Assembly (NCBI GenBank): GCA_964417935.1
Contig: CAYQKF010000002.1
Span: 1-64,000, forward strand
Source of the DNA: NIOZ-UU13 sp964417935
GTDB taxonomy: Bacteria > Planctomycetota > Phycisphaerae > Sedimentisphaerales > Anaerobacaceae
DNA: 64,000 bases
Direction: 5' to 3'
Shown here: piece after piece, positions 59,948 to 64,000 of the stretch
How the letters are laid out: every line of letters starts with the position of its first letter
How positions within the stretch are numbered: the first letter of the stretch is position 1
The notes under the pieces: generated by a model
Told to the model about the DNA's origin: nothing
The model's database searches: none
The model's input: only the letters and a program-made list of their open reading frames with translations
Translations under genes and position numbers: made by a program

Positions 59948-60922
59948 TCAAGCTCTCCAGGGACGGCGTCTGTTCAGTTTGCCTGATAATATATCTTTGG
60001 CAACAAGTACATCTTCAATGATTTGAAAATCGAACATCCCCACGCAGAGAAAATCAGCCCCATTCTCAAAAGCATATTTGAAACCATCTCTGGGATGGAT
60101 AGCCCCTGCCGCCAAGACCTTATAAGCAATCCAGGGCTTTTTTACCATCTTCATAAACCCGACGGTTTTTTCAGGTTCCTTGTCCCAGTAGTTGTCCTCG
60201 TTGTAGTTATCAATAACATCTTTATTTTGCTCGGGCCGACGCGTGGACCAGTAATTGGTGCTGTGGTGGGTTTTCATATAGAAGTCAGCTTCTATCCCCG
60301 CCTTTTCGCACGCCATAGGCGTCCGGAGGTTATGTCCGCCGACACCGGCTATTACTTCATTTTTTTTGATAAATTCGACAACTTTTCCGATAAGGTCGGC
60401 CCGTCCGTTCCTCGCCCAATTATCTCCAATATTACCTATCAAAAAAGCCCCAGCCGCTCCATTATCAATAGCCATTTTCACATCACTTGTAAGGTCATTT
60501 GTTTCTGCATTGCATTGTGCGAGCCACTGAATCTCACCGCCCCTTTCGTCCCGGTATTTCTTGAGAAGGCCGGCCGAGCGGGTGTTTGTAATAATAGTAT
60601 TTATCCCGTTTTCCTCGCATATCTGGAGAGTTTCGATAATCTTTTCATCTGTGAAATAGTGATTCAGTAAAGAAGATACATAAATCAAATCTCTGCTGTG
60701 CGCAAATCCGCCGATTAGATTACCGCCGCAGATTATCCTGCTAATCTTAACCTTACCAATCCTGCCCGCCGGCAGGCCCTTGACCAAATCTGTGGTTTGT
60801 TTGGTCGGTTTCTTCATTTGTGCTAATAGAGCCTTCTCTTCAAGACTTAAAGCCGATGTCACAGCAGCAGAAGCAAGTATAGATTTTTTGACGAACTCTC
60901 GACGATCCAACCTTTTCGACAT
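59948..60922 (-). CDS. Tat-exported TIM-barrel-like paralogue 2
   Basis: 324 residues. Tat signal DRREFVKKSILASAAV. RIGKVKISRIICGGNLIGG, HSRDLIYVSSLLNHYFTDEK, LQICEENGINTIIT, and FENGADFLCVGMFDFQIIEDV then NRRRPWRA. It keeps the insert of paralogue 1 (STRRPEQNKDVIDNYN). It is 43 bases from paralogue 1 and about 150 bases from paralogue 3, with a repeat element in the latter gap. Confidence 0.65.
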   Translation of the reverse strand: MSKRLDRREFVKKSILASAAVTSALSLEEKALLAQMKKPTKQTTDLVKGLPAGRIGKVKISRIICGGNLIGGFAHSRDLIYVSSLLNHYFTDEKIIETLQICEENGINTIITNTRSAGLLKKYRDERGGEIQWLAQCNAETNDLTSDVKMAIDNGAAGAFLIGNIGDNWARNGRADLIGKVVEFIKKNEVIAGVGGHNLRTPMACEKAGIEADFYMKTHHSTNYWSTRRPEQNKDVIDNYNEDNYWDKEPEKTVGFMKMVKKPWIAYKVLAAGAIHPRDGFKYAFENGADFLCVGMFDFQIIEDVLVAKDILSGKLNRRRPWRA

Positions 60923-60967
60923 TTACTCTATCCTCCTGGTATTACGTCGGCCTTGAATATGTGATTC

Positions 60968-61055
60968 GTCATTCCTGCGAAAGCAGGAATCCAGCTTTTT
61001 CGCTCTGGACCCCTGCTTTCGCAGGGGTGACATCGTCGGTTTTTGTTTTCCGCAA
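60968..61055. repeat. Second copy of the two-hairpin repeat element
   Basis: It matches 1984-2071 with a few changes: ATTCCTGCGAAAGCAGGAAT, AGCTTTTTCGCTCTGGAC, CCCCTGCTTTCGCAGGGG, then ACATCG and TTTTTGTTTTCCGCAA. The left TIR of the first copy is not present here. It separates paralogues 2 and 3. Confidence 0.7.
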
Positions 61056-61074
61056 CAGATACTTGTTAAGTGTA

Positions 61075-62016
61075 TTACGCTCTCCAGGGACGGCGTCTGT
61101 TCATTTTGCCTGATAATATGTCCCTGGCAATAAGCACATCTTCAATAACCTGAAAATCGAACATCCCCACACACGCAAAATCGGCACCGTTCTCGAATAC
61201 ATATTTGAGACCCTTTTTCGGATGGATTACGCCTGCACCTAAAACCTTATAAGCAATCCACGGCTTGTTCACATTTTTCATGAATTCGATAGTGCGTTGG
61301 GGAGTCGCAGAGTTATAATCCACATCATTTAGAGTCTTAAAATAGAAATCGGGCTCTATCCCCTCTTTCTCGCATGCAATAGGTACATCTACTAAATGCC
61401 CCCCGACACCTGCGATTAATCCATTTTGTTTGATAAAGTCGATTGCTTTACCGAGCAGGTCAACACGGCCATCTTTGACAAAACTGTCCCCAACGCCACC
61501 CTGTATAAAAGCTCCAACTGCCCCATTGTCAACGGCCTTTTTTATACTACTTGTCAGGTCGTTTACTCTTGGGTTGGTTTGCGCAATCCACTGGATTTTG
61601 CCGCCTCTTTCATTCCAATATTTATTGAGAAGTCGAATCGTATTCTCAATTATTTTATCGCCTTCTCCACCGCGGACATTCGCTATGGCAGTATTTATTC
61701 CGTTTTCCTCAGATATCTGCCAAGTTTCAATTACTTTTTCATCTGTAAAATAATTTCTTAACAATTCAGACACGTAAATCAAATCTCTGCTATGGGCATA
61801 GCCGTTGATTAGATTTCCCCCGCAGATTATCCTGCTAATTTTAAGCTTGCCAATCCTGCCCGCCGGCAGACCCTTGACCGAATCCGCCGGCAGCTTAGCC
61901 GGCTTCTTCATTTGCGCCAATAAAGCCTCTTCTTCAAAACTCAAAGCCGACGTAACAACGGCAGAAGTAATTAGAGATTTTTTCACAAACTCTCGACGAT
62001 TCATATTTTTTGACAT
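61075..62016 (-). CDS. Tat-exported TIM-barrel-like paralogue 3
   Basis: 313 residues. Tat signal NRREFVKKSLITSAVV. RIGKLKISRIICGGNLINGY, HSRDLIYVSELLRNYFTDEK, ISEENGINTAIAN, FENGADFACVGMFDFQVIEDV, NRRRPWRA. It lacks most of the insert seen in paralogues 1 and 2, and instead has an insert near VRGGEGDKIIENTIRLL. It is closest to paralogue 2 at the N-terminus. Confidence 0.65.
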   Translation of the reverse strand: MSKNMNRREFVKKSLITSAVVTSALSFEEEALLAQMKKPAKLPADSVKGLPAGRIGKLKISRIICGGNLINGYAHSRDLIYVSELLRNYFTDEKVIETWQISEENGINTAIANVRGGEGDKIIENTIRLLNKYWNERGGKIQWIAQTNPRVNDLTSSIKKAVDNGAVGAFIQGGVGDSFVKDGRVDLLGKAIDFIKQNGLIAGVGGHLVDVPIACEKEGIEPDFYFKTLNDVDYNSATPQRTIEFMKNVNKPWIAYKVLGAGVIHPKKGLKYVFENGADFACVGMFDFQVIEDVLIARDILSGKMNRRRPWRA

Positions 62017-62059
62017 TTTGCTACACTCCTAATTCATACTATTACAACTTTATCATTCC

Positions 62060-62221
62060 TTAGCCCTTTACGTTGACATCAGCACCTTCTGAAATTAGTA
62101 TTCGTATCTTTTCAATGTCACCGCCCTGCGCAGCTTTGCAGAGTGGATTTTCTTTCTTCGTACACCCAGCAGCAGAAATAATTAGAATTATAATCAAGCA
62201 GAGGACTTTCATCGATTTCAT
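62060..62221 (-). CDS. Small lipoprotein with one truncated ankyrin repeat
   Basis: 53 residues. ATG at 62221 preceded by GAGAGG nine bases upstream. Lipobox SAAGC (Cys20). The mature part ENPLCKAAQGGDIEKIRIL and ISEGADVN is most of one ankyrin repeat, ending at NVKG just where the next repeat should begin. Either a very small protein or the remains of a longer ankyrin lipoprotein; no continuation is visible after the stop. Confidence 0.6.
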   Translation of the reverse strand: MKSMKVLCLIIILIISAAGCTKKENPLCKAAQGGDIEKIRILISEGADVNVKG

Positions 62222-62371
62222 CTTCAGTTACCTCTCATAAGACAATACCAAAATCGAAGCAGCTTGTCAACCAAATTACGCAAAAGCAAACCAAATCACA
62301 AACGTAAAATCAAAAAAGGCGGCTGATAGCACAACGCTTACCGCCACCGTTGAAATTATCTCAAAATATAT

Positions 62372-62465
62372 TTGTCATTCTGAGCCCTTCGCTCTGCTCA
62401 AGGATAAACTCCGCGAAGAATCTCTTATTTCAGTTAGCCAGACCCTTCGCTTCGCTCAGGGTGAC
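62372..62465. repeat. REP-like pair (GTCATTCTGAGC...GAATCTC, CCCTTCGCTTCGCTCAGGGTGAC)
   Basis: Two head-to-head units of the ATTCTGAG...GGGTGACA kind with the inner TTCGCTC arms seen elsewhere in the window. They lie in the gap between the ankyrin lipoprotein and the ADP-ribosylglycohydrolase stop, which otherwise holds nothing I can support. Confidence 0.55.
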
Positions 62466-62507
62466 AGCTTTGAGATATTCTCTTTATAATATTGATTTCC
62501 GACGTAT

Positions 62508-63803
62508 TTACTTGCTGGGAACCTTTATCTGAGCCATCTCTTGTTCGGTGAATTTACTATTTGCTATTGGCCCGGCTTCCCAGCATTGTTCGAGCTTACT
62601 GGGCCTCGGCTTTCGAATTGGGATGACAAAGACCTTCTTTCCCTCGGCGTTCTTTCCCATCTGCCCGCCGGCTCGCTTGACCGCCTGGCGAACGAGTTTC
62701 TTGCTCACCTCTACGAGAGTTGGGAAATTGTATGGCGTATGGCTGAATTTGCCTTCCGGATTCAAGGCAGACTTGAATTTGTCCGGCAGATTATCAAAGC
62801 CGATCGTGGTGAACAATATCCCGCCTGCGCTCGATGGATTACAGTCGGAGTCCTGGCCGCAGCGTGTCGAGATAATTATCGTCTCGTCCGGGTCACCTTT
62901 GCCGTACAGCAGGCCCATCACGATATAGGCCCCGTTAATCTTGGCGTCGATATTGAATTCGCCTTTCGGTCCGCTACAGGAAAAACGCCGATATGCAGTG
63001 TTGAGATGATACTTTTCGTTGATAAGCTGCCAGGTTTTTTCCCAGTCATCGGGATTTTGTTTATACCACGTAAGCACATCGCGAATACATTCAGCGTATT
63101 GACTGTCTTTTGGGATACATTTCAGACCCGCCTCGACAATCTTAACCATATCATCTTTAAAGAAGGCCTCGGCGTACATAGCACCAACGAACTGGCCTCC
63201 ATAGAGACCGTCACCGTAGTTCATAAGTCGCCCGAATTTTTCGCCCAGCTTGATAGCTACATTCGGCAACCCAGGCGCAATGAGGCCTGCGTAATCCGCC
63301 TCAATCTGGTAATCGATGTCGTCGGCGTGTTTGTTAAACTCCGGATGTCCTGAGTCGGGCGGCGCAATCCCCTTCCGCAAATTATCACGACCATTCCTGT
63401 TGGCATGCCAGAGCCTATAGCCGCTGTTTGCAAAATCAATACCCGCCTGGCGGATTGAACAATCAAAGCCGTATAGCTCAAGTGTCCGCAGGAAAGTCAT
63501 CTCGACGTAAATGTCATCCTGCCGGAACTGGTTAATCAGTTCCGGCTCCCACTGCGGCATCTTATCTTCGGGTATGATTTCACCTTTAAACTTGAACTCA
63601 GTGGGCGCCCCCCAGCCCACGCCGGCCATTTGCCCGACCCACCCGGCCTTCATCTTGTCCGCATAATCCTCGACCGTTATGCAGCGAACATCTCCTAAGC
63701 CAAGCCTAAAACCACACTGTTCATCGTACTGACAGCCGACAACAAATGCCAAACTCAAGACGACTGCAATTGCTATAAGAATTGTCAATAAACCTTTAGC
63801 CAT
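62508..63803 (-). CDS. ADP-ribosylglycohydrolase-family lipoprotein
   Basis: 431 residues. Lipobox VVGC (Cys24). The all-alpha DraG-like fold is suggested by GWVGQMAGVGWGAPTEF, FRQDDIYVEMTFLRTLE with the metal-binding Asp pair, NYGDGLYGGQFVGAMYAEAFF and the late STRCGQDSDCNPSSAGGI. An outer-membrane or periplasmic location is odd for an enzyme acting on ADP-ribosylated proteins, so a different substrate is likely. GGAGG lies six bases before the ATG. Confidence 0.82.
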   Translation of the reverse strand: MAKGLLTILIAIAVVLSLAFVVGCQYDEQCGFRLGLGDVRCITVEDYADKMKAGWVGQMAGVGWGAPTEFKFKGEIIPEDKMPQWEPELINQFRQDDIYVEMTFLRTLELYGFDCSIRQAGIDFANSGYRLWHANRNGRDNLRKGIAPPDSGHPEFNKHADDIDYQIEADYAGLIAPGLPNVAIKLGEKFGRLMNYGDGLYGGQFVGAMYAEAFFKDDMVKIVEAGLKCIPKDSQYAECIRDVLTWYKQNPDDWEKTWQLINEKYHLNTAYRRFSCSGPKGEFNIDAKINGAYIVMGLLYGKGDPDETIIISTRCGQDSDCNPSSAGGILFTTIGFDNLPDKFKSALNPEGKFSHTPYNFPTLVEVSKKLVRQAVKRAGGQMGKNAEGKKVFVIPIRKPRPSKLEQCWEAGPIANSKFTEQEMAQIKVPSK

Positions 63804-63851
63804 TTTGCACCTCCATTAGCTTCACAAAATTACGGTTGATTAGTCCATAAA

Positions 63852-63880
63852 TTTATAACCCGCAAAGACACAAAAAACAA
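63852..63880 (-). promoter_or_regulatory. Candidate promoter for the ADP-ribosylglycohydrolase gene
   Basis: TTGTTT (63880-63875), 17 bp, TATAAA (63857-63852) on the minus strand, about 50 bases upstream of the ATG. Confidence 0.4.
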
Positions 63881-63937
63881 GTTTTTCTTGCAATTATAAT
63901 GGAAAAATTGGAGGATATTATATATTAAAGTGTGGGT

Positions 63938-63965
63938 TTGCAATAACTTCAGGAACAGGTATAAT
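63938..63965 (+). promoter_or_regulatory. Candidate promoter reading out of the window
   Basis: TTGCAA (63938-63943), 16 bp, TATAAT (63960-63965) on the plus strand, with no gene before the window end. The target lies beyond 64,000. Confidence 0.4.
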
Positions 63966-64000
63966 ACTGGTTTGTGCCGAAACTATCGAATTACGAAAGC

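Noticed and set aside
1..64000. tRNA genes, rRNA genes and CRISPR arrays
   Set aside because: I looked for T-arm/anticodon patterns, rRNA cores and regularly spaced direct repeats and saw none; the repeats present are REP-like or tandem, without spacers.

Overview
The window looks like a chromosomal segment from a Planctomycetota bacterium, most likely class Phycisphaerae (Sedimentisphaerales-like). This is inferred from gene content, not from a marker tree. The indicators are: several prepilin-type proteins with a FTLIELLVVIAI-type leader and an H-x9-D(G/W) motif; Tat-exported sulfatases with anaerobic sulfatase maturases; dockerin-like repeats on exported proteins; an HYExAFE protein; ECF sigma/anti-sigma operons; and many REP-like repeats. 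Most core genes lie on the minus strand.

Layout. 1-2,260: the tail of a REP-associated tyrosine transposase (RAYT), REP-like repeats and an exported C69 dipeptidase. 2,262-9,495: addA-addB, both carrying repeat sequence in frame. 9,600-13,312: an ECF sigma/membrane-partner pair, a MITE-like inverted repeat, arfB and an exported RraA-like protein. 13,397-21,177: a lipoprotein, then the classical thrS-infC-rpmI-rplT-pheS order on the minus strand. This is split between infC and rpmI by about 2.8 kb of foreign-looking DNA holding two exported proteins, a membrane-tethered HTH protein and repeats. infC appears to start at ATA.

21,347-29,417: an FHA protein; an FmdB-type zinc ribbon; a three-gene sugar operon (AGE-family epimerase, an unrecognised protein, a PfkB kinase-HAD phosphatase fusion); a MntA-HepT toxin-antitoxin pair; and a HEAT-repeat exported protein. 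29,789-35,172: a PQQ-propeller/dockerin protein, three pilin-like proteins and a sulfatase. 35,233-46,224: a second ECF sigma/zinc-finger anti-sigma operon, a TIM-barrel protein, and a polysaccharide cluster (two anSME maturases, a sulfatase, a clan GH-A glycosidase, a GH95 fucosidase-like enzyme), consistent with breakdown of sulfated fucose-containing glycans. 46,249-52,211: housekeeping genes (CCA-adding-like nucleotidyltransferase, rsmD, hisS) mixed with an esterase, an HYExAFE protein, a Dabb lipoprotein and a YkgJ-type protein.

52,554-58,776: an array of four further pilin-like paralogues around a GLUG/dockerin protein. All share a very similar C-terminal module of about 58 residues. 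One copy ends early at a TGA that replaces the module's conserved Trp, and a decayed module fragment follows the GLUG gene. 58,921-63,803: three tandem Tat-exported paralogues, a truncated ankyrin lipoprotein and an ADP-ribosylglycohydrolase-family lipoprotein.

The least explained structures are the pilin-like C-terminal module array, the epimerase/unknown/kinase-phosphatase operon, and the REP-like sequences found inside addAB. All identifications are from reading the sequence; no database search was run.
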